From assembly GCA_027627225.1 (NCBI GenBank), contig CM051032.1:63996637-64060636 (forward strand): DNA of 64,000 nt. The letters run 5' to 3'. The notes under the pieces are model-generated. The model ran no database searches, was not told the DNA's origin, and worked only from the letters and a program-made list of their open reading frames with translations. Below are positions 23,661 through 35,974 of this stretch, piece by piece; positions within the stretch are counted from its first letter, which is position 1, and each line of letters starts with the position of its first letter. The translations under genes were made by a program, and so were the position numbers. Source of the DNA: Congeria kusceri (taxonomy: Eukaryota; Mollusca; Bivalvia; Myida; Dreissenidae).

Positions 23661-25750
23661 ATATACTTCGAAATGTATTTTTTATATTGTGCTAAGATAC
23701 ACCGCGCCGTTAGCAAACGGATACCAGCCTCCGATTTTACCCGATGAATACTGATCTTCAATATTCATTTCCACAATCCACTGAATTGAATAACGTTGAC
23801 TAAATCGATAAGGTTATGAATGAGTTTTCTCCAAAGAGTCAACGACCATCAATTATTGCAATCAAGTTTAAATAATCTTTAAAAGGGTTGTCAGTATTTA
23901 ACAAAGCAAATATAACAACGTACATTGTACAACTATTCACTGTATTATCATTGACGCTTTATTCTTCTTACTTTTTTCCCGATTCGTTGTCCCGACCATT
24001 GAAATATTGAGTATTTTATATACTGAAAAAGGAACGTCAATAACTCTACTTGAGCAACAGCAGAAAACAACAACACAGATACATAAATAACGATTCTGTT
24101 TGTGCTGACAGTCACTGCATTAATTATTTATTAGATATATTTTATAATTGAGTTTAACAAAGACTTAAGGGGTTCAAATGCCGACAAGCGGAAATTATTC
24201 GTTATCGGTATACGGATTGGCATTTTTGTTTAATGTACACAGAAATATAATCCTTAAAAATCAAACAGAGCAACGTGACATTAGTGGAAAACACGCAGGA
24301 CCAACCTTGCAATATTATTTATGTCCTAGCTGAAACTATCGTACGTGCTGTCCGTTAAAAGTTAGGTACATAAGTGAGGATGTAAATATTTAACTTCCAG
24401 TCATCCATATCGAAACATGCGCAATCCAATTTCGAAGTCTGTAAATTTAAGGGAACGTTGTGCCTATTTATAGTAACAAAGGTTTCGCCATCCTTGGTGT
24501 ACGTACCTTTTTGTTCACTTCGACCATAGCATTAGCGTACAGACTGACACATAAAAAGGAATTACAGTATTTTACAGGACTGCAAACTTTACTGCAATTT
24601 TAAGCATGTCGTCTAAATGCCATTCAGCGACTACGTTGTCGCCCAAGACAACAAATAATGATTTGTTACGTTTCTCATTAGTGTTGTACAGTGTCTTTTA
24701 AAGCGTACGGGATTCAAACATATTTTGGACATATTGGCCATATGTCCAAGTACATGGAATTGTCAATTTAAAATACAACGCATAAATAAATTACATATGG
24801 TACCTATGCCATTTGTGTTAATTAACGCAAACTCTTGAAACAATCATTTTAAATCAGGTAATTGAAATGTAAAGAAACAACACAAAAACACAACAACGTG
24901 TACCAGCATTACTAAAAAAAAATTCATTTGTTGTTTTGAATGTACAAAATTTACAGTTTTTATACGCATCCCTGGGGACAATTATGGCAATGGATTTTTT
25001 TATCAAAATCGATGCTAGGTTGGAGTTAATTGAACTCTTTTTGCGCCACAATACACTGTCAGATTATCAATATTCATTTGAATGCTAGTTCCCAGATGAT
25101 TTGACAAAGGTATAAAGCGAAGCTCGCAAACAACTAAGAATATTTGGCCAGGGATTTTATTGAGAACCAGTTATCATTTTCATTTTGCCTAACCCAATCA
25201 GTGTCTGAATTGTCTGAATCTGTCAATTGACACATGTCACAATTCTGCATTTAATTTTGTTTTCGACGACGACATTCATTGATAGCAAACACATTTGTAG
25301 CTTAAGTGTACTTTAATATTATAGTGTACGACATGGAAATTATATTGTACGGGTGAAAATGAAAAACAATATATTACTGTAGAAAGCATTATTTAACGTC
25401 ACGTTGAACATGATTTGTTGGAACAGTCATTGAAGATTGAAGGCATAATGAATAATATACTGAGGGTTATTTCATATGATAGATAGACTGTGGTATTTTA
25501 TAGGGCCATTTTATTTATTGAATCAAATTTTTAACGGATTCGTCGCTTAACGTTTTCATAAGTCCAATAACAATCATTTTATGGCATAAATCCTGAAATA
25601 ACATTCGAATTCTGTGTAAAAAATGTAATTTGTATGAATCTACTCAAAAGCAGTGAGAAAATCCTGGATTAAACTAGGAACAATAAAAACACACTGAGCC
25701 ATTTTAATTGTTAAATTGAAGCTAACAACCACGCTTAGCTTTATACGAGT
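23661..25750. other. Intergenic or intronic, nothing recognised
   Basis: Two kilobases of AT-rich sequence without a repeat I recognise. Open frames are short and isolated. Confidence 0.45.
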
Positions 25751-25751
25751 A

Positions 25752-26356
25752 TTCAATGGGTTAATTTATAGTTGTTCAATACACTTTTATGTATTAGAAG
25801 AGCTTTCTATTCAATGGGTTAATTTATATTTGTTCAATCGTACAGGTTTATGTATTGGAAGAGCTTTCTATTCAATGGGTTAATTTATAGTTGTTCAATC
25901 GTACAGGTTTATGTATTGGAAGAATTTCTATTCAATGGTTTAATTTATAGTTGTTCAAATGTACACTTTTATGTATTATATGAGATTTCTATTCAATGGG
26001 TTAATTTATAGTTGTTCAATTGTACACTTTTATGTATTAGATGAGCTTTTTATTCAATGGGTTAATTTATAGTTGTTCAATTGTACACTTTTACGTATTA
26101 GAAGAGCTTTCTATTCAATGGGTTGATTTATAGTTGTTCAATTGTACACTTTTATGTATTAGAAGAGATTTCTATTCAATGGGTTGATTTATAGTTGTGC
26201 AATTGTACACTATTACGTATTAGAAGAGCTTTCTATTCAATGGGTTGATTTATAGTTGTTCAATTGTACACTTTTACGTATTAGAAGAGCTTTCTATTCA
26301 ATGGGTTGATTTATAGTTGTTCAATTGTACACTTTTATGTATTAGAAGAGCTTTCT
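25752..26356. repeat. 61-bp AT-rich minisatellite, about 10 copies
   Basis: The units carry TTCAATGGGTTAATTTATAG, TTGTTCAATTGTACACTTTT and ATGTATTAGAAGAGCTTTCTA. Early copies are more divergent (GTACAGG variants) and the last four or five are the most alike. Confidence 0.9.
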
Positions 26357-26650
26357 AGAGGGGATATTATTTTATTCCACCACCTATCCAACGATTTTGC
26401 TAAAAATTCACTAAACAATGTTTATAAATAATAAATGCCACAAAACTCGTTGGCAATACAATATACACCTGCAAATATAAATACACTTAATATAGGACAT
26501 GACACGGAAAAGGTTAATGAGTGTTTGGTTACTTACGGTACAATTACACTCGTGCTTAAGACAGAGGCTGTGTCAGCCACTGTTGCAGATTAAATAACGT
26601 TTAACAACGACTATGACATCTTTATCAAATTACATGAAGAATAATAAAAG

Positions 26651-26903
26651 CGTGTCGTGGGAAACCCGGGCTTAATGCATGTGCGTAAACTGTCGTCCCG
26701 GATTAACCTTTGCTGTCCGGACAGGCTAATCCAGGACGGCACTTTTCGCCTACAGTGGATTTATGTTTAGAAGAGACATCCTTGAAACAGAAAATACCAT
26801 ACAATCGGAAAGTGACGTCCTCGATTAGCCTGTGCGGACTGCACAGGCTAATCCAGGACGACACTTGACGCACATGCATTAAGCCCGGGTTTCCCCACGT
26901 CTC
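26651..26903. mobile_element. MITE family A, copy 5 (diverged)
   Basis: GTCGTGGGAAACCCGGGCTT at the left and AAGCCCGGGTTTCCCCACG at the right. The interior has several substitutions relative to the other copies. Confidence 0.88.
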
Positions 26904-27252
26904 AGACTAGTATAATTATTATACTAGTCTGTACTGGATTACATGCATATCGTAGTCTTTACGAGCAATCAATAAATGACAAGTAATTGTATTATGAATA
27001 ATTTAGAAATATTATCATATATATGTGTTTATTAAATATGCACTCGTGATTATATTCAAGCTTCAGAGAGAACGAATGAGTTGATCCATGATATGAGTTA
27101 ACGTATAATATTGTAGTCACATCGGTCATGACTACAAATCATCGCAAACTCAAACTCTATCTAAATCGTTAATATTGAGAACTGCGTCCGCATTCACTTA
27201 CCCATTCTTAGACGTAAGCCTAGACTTAGACTCAAGAAAAATAATACTCGTG

Positions 27253-27516
27253 TGAGGCGCGTCGTGGGAAAACCTGTCTTAATGCATGTGCGTACAGTGT
27301 CGTCCCGGATTAGCCTGTGCAGTCCGCACAGGCTAATCCAGGACGGCACTTTCCGCTTTTATGGTATTTTCTGTTTCAAGGAAGTCTCTTCTAAACATAA
27401 ATCCACTGTAGGCGGAAAGTGCCGTCCTGGATTAGCCTGTGCAGTCCGCACAGGCTAATCCGGGACGACACTTTACGCACATGCATTAGAACCGGTTTTC
27501 CCACGACGCGCCTCTC
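27253..27516. mobile_element. MITE family A, copy 6 (full length, nested)
   Basis: GAGGCGCGTCGTGGGAAAAC at the left and GTTTTCCCACGACGCGCCTC at the right form a perfect 20-bp terminal inversion. TCGTGT directly flanks both ends and is a possible 6-bp target duplication. This is the best-preserved copy in the window. Confidence 0.92.
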
Positions 27517-27628
27517 GTGTGTTCACAGATAAGCTCTTACCAATGTCGCGTATGCCATTAATAAAAAGATACTGTAATTAGAATTAGTGAATACCACGTC
27601 AGATTCAAATTACAGCCTTTTTATACCC

Positions 27629-27890
27629 GGGCCCGTATTCACAAAGCTCCATAGGGAAAACTTAAGTAAATTCCTTAAATTCATAAAATTCCTTAAGTCT
27701 CTGGCTGTTTCATGTATAGGTCTTTTGACATTAAAATGTTGTAAAATTGTAAATATTGCTTACATGTTTAGTATTGCAGCCGTCTTTGTACAGAAACCAT
27801 TGGATTTCACAGAGAAAATTTGATCTGAAATTTTCACTTAAGTACAACTTAAGTTAAGATTTCCCTTAGGAGCTTTGTGAATACCAGCCC
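27629..27890. mobile_element. MITE family C, copy 2 (nested)
   Basis: GGGCCCGTATTCACAAAGCT (27629) is inverted as AGCTTTGTGAATACCAGCCC (27871-27890). The interior has paired CTTAAG steps, as in the copy at 16469. Confidence 0.8.
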
Positions 27891-28726
27891 AGAACAGTTT
27901 TAAGAATATTCTCTATTTTTAATTTTTAAGTCGAAGATTAGGTTGGCGAATACAGGCCCAGTGCATATGTATACAATGTAGCTCATAAAAAAGTTAGCGT
28001 ACAACCGTAACGTTAAAATAAAACTGGAAACAAGTGAAACACATAGTCACAGAGGCTATGAGAATTACACGGAAAATATTGATCAGTTTGAAGATCCAAA
28101 GGACATGCATTTTATTTGTTTCTATTCATTTCATATCAAACGTACTGCTTCGATCTCATTCACGTGTAACCCAACTAGCAGCATTTTCCAATAACAAATG
28201 ACTTCACGGCTGATGATTTTACATGTGAATATTTATTTCATAAAACAGGAACCTGTTAAAATTAACGATTCCTATATAAAGTTGCAATTCAGAACGAAAC
28301 ACTTCAACAATACAACACGTACTATGTGTGGGATGTTAATGTTGAATGTTTGTCCGACGAAGCTCGGCAATCAATCTACCTGGTGCAAAGACATAGGACA
28401 AAAAAAAACTATTTGCATTCAACTTTGAAAGTTTCTAATCTCAAATTAATTATCAACGAAACGTGTGTCACATATAAGTTATCGGCTACTATTTGAAATT
28501 AGGACTTTTTTCATGTGGAAAACTTTCGAAGTAATTTGTTATTCGTATTTACATTTTAAATATAAAATATCTGAAACTCCAGCTCAGCATCAAAAGAGAA
28601 AACCTTTTAACTCCAGAGGGTCTTTTATTTAGGCAAGTGACCAATTCCCCCTTCGCCGTCCCCATGTGTATAACCCCTATTCAGAGGCCTAGCACGACAA
28701 ATATGTATTGCATTTAAGATACTATG

Positions 28727-28985
28727 TGTTGATTTCGGTGTGTCTTATCGCATTTTATTTATGAGTGTTATTTTATATGACTACGAGTGAAATAAAATAT
28801 GATCTTACATGGAAATCAACAAATTTTATTTTTATTTTATGCGGTTTTTTTCACAATTCTATTCATTTTAATTGGGTAGGACTCATAACGTCATGACGTC
28901 AAAATAATGACGTCATTTCACAGTTGTGAGTTCTGCTTCGTTTACGGTCCTTTTCATTTAAATTGGGAACCAGTGAACTTCCGGA
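28727..28985. mobile_element. Palindromic MITE family E, copy 2
   Basis: TGTTGATTTCGGTGTGTCTT on the left and GATCTTACATGGAAATCAAC on the right form the hairpin (28727-28824). It continues into ATAACGTCATGACGTCAAAA and AAATTGGGAACCAGTGAA, which match the copy at 33185-33531 in reverse orientation. Confidence 0.7.
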
Positions 28986-31699
28986 GTGGTTATTTAACAC
29001 TTTTTTTTTTAAAACTTTGAATTTCCAGTTTTATTTCACTTATATTTCCTTCTACCGACAAATCACTGGAAAGCGTAAAATACACTTTGATATTCATTTA
29101 AATTCGCATTGCTTTGGCATTGCTATAAAAACAAATAGAGAGTTGTTCTGTTCTGTTCTGTTCTGCTATAAAATGTCTGCCATACAAATCATAAAATACC
29201 AACAACAACCACGTCTAATGTAAAGTGAATTATTTCAAGGGTTAGTGTAAAACTAATATATAACATGTACACAAAATATACACCGACGAGCGAACAAAAT
29301 TGCTTTTACACACTGTAAGAGTGACTTGAACTTCAGACAAGTAGAGCTTATGTAAATGTAAACCTTATTAATAATGTAATTGAGATCCTTTTGTTAGTAG
29401 AGCACTAATATTTGATGACAATATTCAATACCACATGCCTCTCAGGGTTTTAATTTATGAAAGCGTGAATGGAACCCGCGGTTGTGCCCATTGTTTTGCC
29501 TGCACGAAGTCCATACACAATGTTCTAATTATGAAGTGAATGTAACACCAAACATGGCTGCTGTGAAATCTATACCCTGTTTATACAGAATTCTAAAGAA
29601 CCCTGCCGTTTTGTCAATATTGCCTCGATGTTAATGAATGATTAATGAATGCATAGCTCGGTCATTTGAATTAATATTTGTTCTGTTCTTCTATATTGTT
29701 CCGCGCATCGCACGCATAGCTGGTATGCAAATTTCCCGGTTTCAGTCCATATTTAACAATGTTTATTCGCAGTTTAGAAAAACAAATAGAGGGATAATTT
29801 GTGTTTCTGTGAATACATTATTTGATTGACCAATATATATGTAAATTCTACGCGAAAGAAAGAAGAAACTGGTCCATTTGATTGCAGTTTGAACGTAAAT
29901 TCAAGATGGCTTTGTTCGCGGTTTAAGTAATATTTGTAGCATACTTTGACCGAAATATAACAGTATTTAACGAGCCCGCAGGGCAATATATTGAGGTCAA
30001 AGTCAAAGGGTGCTGCAAGTGTTTTATACCGTATTTACCAATCACATCGCAACTTTCTACAATGCCGATCCCAATGGGCAGTTCCTAGACGTCACGTGAT
30101 GTCTGACATGCTTGACAACTGAGTCGTTTCCAAATTTAGCGCTGTCGCAAGGTCAGGTGATGCGATCCGAATGTGCAAGCTTACTGTGCAATCAGTAGCG
30201 TGCGTATAAATTACAACTAAATTTCAATATAACGCACGATACTTATTGCACGATAAGCTTGCATATCAGGCTCCGTCCACCAGTTACCGTTCCGATATCA
30301 AAGTTATTGAATACCGAAAAACAATGACAACTCTCTGAAAGATGATATAACAACAAAGGACTGCATTTGTCTTCTTCCGAGCGAGTATCGAAACAAATAC
30401 CGAGACCACACCAATCATTCTTGGCACTGTCAAAAAAATCGTAAAGCGCGTAGAAGTTAACTATTGATTGCCGTTTTAAACATTCAACATGTATTGATTT
30501 GACAACTTTATGGAAAACTGTGTATTGACATGAATTTTCAGAATTTTGTGTCAGTTTAATATCTCGAAGAGAACAGCGAGACATTACTAATACTTTATTT
30601 TTGTAATTAAGTATCAATCGATTAAAAATCGCCTATTAAATTATTTTAGTGTTTTAGAAACACTAAATCCTTAAGTTGAAAGCAATGTTCTTTAAAATAA
30701 CTTCACATTTAAATAATATAAAGGCACTTTAACATGATTATGTTTGTATGTGTATAAACCTTCTACCGACGGTATCTACTCGATGACGAACAATTTAAAG
30801 CCGCAGTCCATAGAATCTTATTTAATACATCATAATTTGGCAATAGTTCTTATGAACGTTAATAGTGTTAATTCGTGTGAAATCTGCATCTTAATTGAAA
30901 AATAAATTTTATACTTTCTATTTCGAATACGCTTGGTACGAACGGAATATGGAATAATGCATATGCTGATTTACTCCCGAGACATCACCAGTTATCGCAT
31001 CTAGAAAATAGACGATAAAATGTTACCAAAACGTTATTACTGCACCAATTCCAGTGAGTTTCTATTTTATTTTGATCGGTGGGATGTCTATTAGAAACGA
31101 TTTCTGCAAAGTTTTATGTTTATCAACATATTTCTGGATTGTTGATTTAAACACAGCGAGAGGGCCAGTGTCCGGGTGAAAAATTCATATGAGGCCCGTG
31201 TCCGTGGTGGCATATATATCTGGTAAGGCACCTGTCCGCCTGTCGTAAAAATGTGGGAGGGTATACGTCCAGATACATTGACGGACGTGTGTTAAGCGGG
31301 CGTGTGTGCATGGGTCTCATTTTGCTTTACATGCACATGTATGTATGCATATATATGACAATGTATACATGGATATGTATGTGCCTTCAATAATCGTCAT
31401 AAAGTTTATAAATAAATGTATAATATTCTTTTTAGTTTTATGATTGTGCATATAATTTCAAAATAATAGATCACTGCAACTTTGGTATATTGAAAACAAC
31501 TCGTATTTATTGTTTGCAAAATATAGCGACCCATACTATTTAAAGTTTTTTTATATTTTACATGCAATTATTACAATTTTAAATATATCTAAGTTATATC
31601 TTTGTATAATTTTGACTTATTACGAATAATAATAATAGTCACAGTATCAGGTACAATTATTTCGTGTTCTTGTTTTAATTACATGTATTTCAAACGTTT
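28986..31699. other. Intergenic or intronic, nothing convincing
   Basis: AT-rich sequence of 2.7 kb. A 124-codon minus frame at 30243-30617 has no recognisable domain or splice signals and was not accepted. No repeat family was identified. Confidence 0.4.
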
Positions 31700-32542
31700 A
31701 TTCTTGTTTTTGAAGGTAGTGTATCTTTTAATTTCGTATTTCAGAATGCGATTGCCGCATTAATTTCTTCTTTCAGAAAGAGTATATCCTATTAATTTTG
31801 TTTTTCAGAAAGCGTGTGCATTATTAATTCCGTATTTCAGAAAACATGTGTCTCATTAGTTTCGTATGTAAAAAAGCGTATGCCGCGCTAATTTCGTAAT
31901 TCAGAAAGCGTATGCCGCATTCATTTCGTATTTCAGAAAGCGCATGTCGTACTAATTTCGTAATTCAGAAAGCGTATGCCACATTCATTTCTTATTTCAA
32001 AAAGCGTATGCCGCACTTATTTCGTAATTCAGAAAGCGTATGCCGCATTCATTTCTTATTTCAAAAAGCGTATGACGCATTTATTTCGTAATTCAGAAAG
32101 CGTATGCCACATTCATTTCTTATGTCAAAAAGCGTATGCCGCACTAATTTCGTAATTCAGAAAGCGTATGCCGCATTCATTTCATATTTAAAAAAGCGTA
32201 TGCCGCACCAATTTCGTAATTCAGAAAGCGTATGCCGCATTAATTTCTTATTTCAAAAAGCGTATGACGCATTTATTTCGTAATTTAGAAAGCGTCTGCC
32301 GCATTCATTTAGTATTTCAAAAAGCGTATGCCGCACTAATTTCGTAATTCAGAAAGCGTATCCCGCATTCATTTAATATTTCAGAAAGCGCATGTCGCAT
32401 TTATTTCGTATTTCGGAAAAGTATTTCGTATTTCAGAAAGCGTATGCCGCACTAATTTCGTAATTCAGAAAGCGCATGCCTCTTTCATTTCGCATTTCAG
32501 AAAGCGCTATTTCATATTTCGAAAAAGTATTTCGTATTTCAG
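31700..32542 (+). repeat. 32-bp minisatellite that carries and ends in a splice acceptor
   Basis: About 25 units with a 32-bp period (GCG anchor at 31876, 31908, 31940), alternating TTTCGTAATTCAGAAAGCGT and TTTCTTATTTCAAAAAGCGT forms, which gives a 64-bp higher-order unit. Most units contain a polypyrimidine-AG followed by AAAGCG. The final unit's TTTCAG is the acceptor of the exon starting at 32543, and AAAGCG is the start of that exon. Confidence 0.9.
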
Positions 32543-32693
32543 AAAGCGTTCATCGAGAGCCTTCTCGACCTGTACGAGCAGGAAACGGAAGACACGATCG
32601 ATCTGATCGAGGAGAGTCGGATGATGCTCCGGGGCGACTTCCTGTCCTTCGAAGATGAGTCCAACTCTCTGCGGGCCGAGTCCAGAATGCTAG
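32543..32693 (+). CDS. Unknown charged coiled-coil protein, internal exon
   Basis: First clearly coding exon of the downstream gene. The acceptor is GTATTTCAG and the donor is GTACGC at 32694. It encodes an acidic helical stretch, FIESLLDLYEQETEDTIDLI, followed by ESRMMLRGDFLSFEDESNSL. GC content and codon use rise sharply against the AT-rich flanks. It leaves a phase-1 overhang that pairs with the exon at 34239. Upstream exons were not found with confidence; 13226-13352 is one candidate. The function is unknown to me. Confidence 0.72.
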
Positions 32694-33184
32694 GTACGCA
32701 TGGCAACCAAGTTATATTGGTGAAGGGAAAGATCGATCATAGTGCAAAATAGCAAGATTCTGCACTCTGCTTCGTTTTGGTTTCCTCTCTGGGCTGGTCA
32801 ACACATACATTTTGAATACTTATCGAAATTTCACTTTAATTTTGCAAATATTCAAAACCTAATGAATATACTTAAAAGTATGTCAATAAACATTTATTAG
32901 AAACATACCAATGATGAAAACTCGATGTCCTCTGTTTTATTTATAGATATCTAATCGTGTATGATTTTATAATAACCAACATGCCGTTATTGGTATTTTG
33001 TTAAAAATGTCACAGTACGTATGAAGTACAAGCACTTGACAAAACAGACCTGTGTTCCACCTATGAGACACAAATACTGGGCATACAATGCTTTCCAGTG
33101 ATTAATAGGGAAATATCAGTTAAGAAAAATTGGCAATTTACTGTTTTAAAACAGTGAAAATTGCCACTCTGTGTAATTTTCACT
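32694..33184 (+). other. Intron, left part
   Basis: AT-rich intron sequence between the exons at 32543 and 34239. It contains an ATTTTCACTGTTTTA-type palindrome at about 33125-33190 that belongs to or abuts the next repeat. Confidence 0.5.
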
Positions 33185-33531
33185 GTTTTACACTGGTTCC
33201 CGATTTATTTCAATAAATTAAACAGACCGTCAACGATGGTGAACTCAAAATTGTCAAATGACGTAATTATTTTAACGTCATGACGTTATGAGCACCGCGA
33301 TAATTTCCATTTAAATCCAAGTAGATAGGAATTGAAATATAAAAATAAAACGGAGGAAAAAAAATAAAAGAAAAAGAAAATTTGTTGAGTTCGATGTAGG
33401 ATCGTATTTGACTTGACTTGTGACCACAAAAAATATATATTTTCACTCGTGGCTGCGCCACTCGTGAACATATCATTTTCTATGAACACTTGTGAAATAA
33501 AATACGATCTTACACCACTATCAACAAATAT
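33185..33531. mobile_element. Palindromic MITE family E, copy 3
   Basis: TTTGTTGAGTTCGATGTAGG (33381) and TACACCACTATCAACAAAT (33511-33529) are the hairpin arms around CACTCGTGGCTGCGCCACTC. The left extension contains AACGTCATGACGTTATGAGC, shared with copy 2 in the opposite orientation. Confidence 0.72.
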
Positions 33532-34238
33532 TCTCAATTAAGCTTAGAGCAGATGTCTTTTTATTTTGAAATGTGAACTCCTTCATTATAGTTATTAATT
33601 TTTTATGCAACTATAATGTATTTACTATCAACTAATATGCACATTTTGTATGACATAAATGAGTGCTTTCAAACAATATTCCTTTAGTATTTATATAACG
33701 TGTGCTATAGTAATATCTAATGCAGTAAATGAAGATATTTATTTTAATATCTATTTTACTCGTGAAATGATCGCGAAACAGAATAGTAAGTTATTGCATA
33801 TATCTTCGTTTGAAAGTGTGTATGTACGAATGTTGATATCTATTATTTTAAAAATTAGCATATAAAAGTGGAAAAATGATTTTAAAATCAGATAGGAAAA
33901 CATTTAAATAACGAAGGTAACACTAAGATGTTGAGTAAATCAACACAGACGATTGTTGATTTTTTGCATCGTTTATTAGTGTTGCGTAACCTAAAACAAG
34001 CTCTGTCTAGTCAGTGTATTACGTACATGTATTGGAGTTTGCGGCTGTGCAGTCGAAAATAGTTTGCGATTAAAAATTATGCGGTTTACCGCAATTGTTG
34101 TTCTTAACTTTCCTTTCATTGTTAATGGAAATATATGGTGATAAACTATATTGGAATATTTTATTTATGCCACTATATATGTTGTAAGATCGTACATACA
34201 CGCTTTAACGGAAAATGTACCAATGTTATGCTTCATAG

Positions 34239-34510
34239 AGGAGAAAAGGAAGGGATACGAACAGGAATGCGTGGAGAACTACATGAAAAACAGAAGTTCT
34301 GATTCCCGGCTGTCCATTATTGACGAGCAGGAAAACAGCCCGGCAGTCAGCGACTACATTAAAAAGCGCGGGAAACGGCGCGGGCCGTTAGCAGACGATA
34401 TCCGGCGCAGTCAAAGCACTGACCGACCGTTGGACGTCCCTCTCCGGTCCGACAGCACTCTGACCACGCGCAGTCTGCCGACGCCGGTGACACTCAGAAC
34501 CGTGGAAGAG
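34239..34510 (+). CDS. Unknown charged coiled-coil protein, exon 2 of 4 visible
   Basis: The acceptor is TTCATAG (34237-34238) in phase 1 and the donor is GTTTGT at 34511 in phase 0. It encodes a helix containing EEKRKGYEQECVENYMKNRS, then a basic linker with YIKKRGKRRGPLADDIRRSQ and a Ser/Thr/Pro-rich stretch that looks disordered. The KKRGKRR run could act as a nuclear or phosphoinositide-binding basic patch, which is inference only. The open frame upstream of 34239 is intronic. Confidence 0.75.
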
Positions 34511-34667
34511 GTTTGTGTTCAGCGTGTGCTGTAGTTGTAGCTTAAAGACGTATTCATTTGTTGGACCAATAAAAAGGTCTTGTGTGAGTTATTTTTTTGT
34601 AAAATCTCATTGTTTTTTCACTAGTATCACTCATCATTAGCATATTATAACTTTTTTCTCGTTTTTA

Positions 34668-35128
34668 GCTCCACTGGCCGAAGGCCAGCGAGCTTATGCC
34701 ATGACGGTTCGTCCGTCGTGCGTGCGTGCGTGTGTTAACTTTTCTTTTACTGACATCTCCTCCTGGGCCGACTTCAAAGAAACTTCACATGTTCCTTGGG
34801 CGGCCCTCTAACAAAGTTGCTCAAATGGTTCCAGTCCGCTGCACAAGATGGCCACCTGAGCAAAAAAAATTGAAAAAATCTTTAAACGACATGTCCTCCT
34901 TTACCACTGTGTGGATTTAAAAAATAATTTCACAGATATGTTTCTTGGGTGGTTCTCTACCAAAATACCTTATAAAATTGTTTTGATTTGTTCAATAAAC
35001 ATGGTCGCAAGAGGAAGGGGCCTTTTTCTTTATACAAATCAGGGTCCTTTTGCTTCTGACACTCCGTACTTAATAAGCCAGTGGAACGATACAGGCACTT
35101 GTGTGCCTCTTGTTTACGATATAAGATA
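34668..35128. repeat. Bivalve-type interspersed repeat with CTGGCCGAAGGCCAG hairpin
   Basis: It starts TTTAGCTCCACTGGCCGAAG with an internal hairpin, followed by GTCCGTCGTGCGTGCGTGCG. Diverged ACATCTCCTCCT / ACATGTCCTCCTTT half-units of about 150 bp follow. It ends near CACTTGTGTGCCTCTTGTTT. It lies wholly inside the intron between 34510 and 35438. Confidence 0.65.
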
Positions 35129-35437
35129 AATGAGATCTAATTTGTTTAAACTATTTTTGACATTCACATCGTGACTGAATTCGAAATATAATAGAAAGTG
35201 TTTACAAACGTAGAGACTTTTATATGAATATACGGATTCGTGACAATAAGGTTTAGTAATGTTACACACATAGTAATTAGAAAATAATGAAACTAAACCG
35301 TATGTTGTTGTAAATGTGATATCAAACCGGTGATTGACACAGCAGCATTAAATTCTTGTGAGATATAATAAACAGTAATTATTGTATATATACAAGTTTC
35401 TTAACTCGAACCACTAAATGTATGATTTGATACTTAG

Positions 35438-35604
35438 GAGAAAGATGAGGTGATGAAAAATCTGACGTCAGCAAATCGTCAGAACGAGGCTGAGCGGCAA
35501 CGTCAGTTGGAGATTATAGAAGCGAGACGCGCAAAGAGACGTCAACAGACGACTGAAGAGAAAGCACTGGAGCTATTGGAAAAGGCCGTTGCTATGGATA
35601 AAAG
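35438..35604 (+). CDS. Unknown charged coiled-coil protein, exon 3 of 4 visible
   Basis: The acceptor is TACTTAG (to 35437) and the donor is GTGGGT at 35605. It encodes a predicted coiled coil with heptad-like spacing: EKDEVMKNLTSANRQNEAER, then RQLEIIEARRAKRRQQTTEE and KALELLEKAVAMDKR. Exit phase 2 matches the last exon. The length of 167 bp and the exon phases are consistent with one continuous transcript. Confidence 0.78.
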
Positions 35605-35974
35605 GTGGGTATCAAATTATACCACACGTTGTCGTGATACATTTTATCATATACTAGTAATATTGCGAGATTATTGTGGTACTAAGTTCTCAAGCGCGCC
35701 AATAGAGTATGCAAAATGGTTTGTAACTAAACAGTGTTACTTCTTTACCTCGAGATATACTAGTATAGTAGTAATATGCAAAAGCATTCTAAATGTCGAT
35801 ATTTTATACATTGCTTGGTCCAAACGTTGTATATAATTAGTACATAATGATAATATAGATATGTTTATAGATTTATTGTATGGTTCACATTTCATGTTTG
35901 TATGAAAAGAAGTTTGTCAGACCGCGGTTGTCACGCATTTCACGCAGCATACCAGTATTATTGTTGTTTAACAG

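Larger units (their letters stand above)
27186..27960. mobile_element. MITE family B, copy 2, split by two nested MITEs
   Basis: The left end is CATTCACTTACCCATTCTTA (from 27191). The right end has TTAAGTCGAAGATTAGGTTG and GCGAATACAGGCCCA (to 27960). Between them sit a family A copy (27253-27516) and a family C copy (27629-27890), so this is the oldest of the three. Confidence 0.6.

Noticed and set aside
30243..30617. 124-codon minus-strand frame
   Set aside because: Isolated, AT-rich, no recognised motif, no splice or promoter context; could be chance.
34151..34238. Extension of the 34239 exon upstream to an ATG at 34151
   Set aside because: The coding style changes at the acceptor, and the phase fits the exon at 32543.
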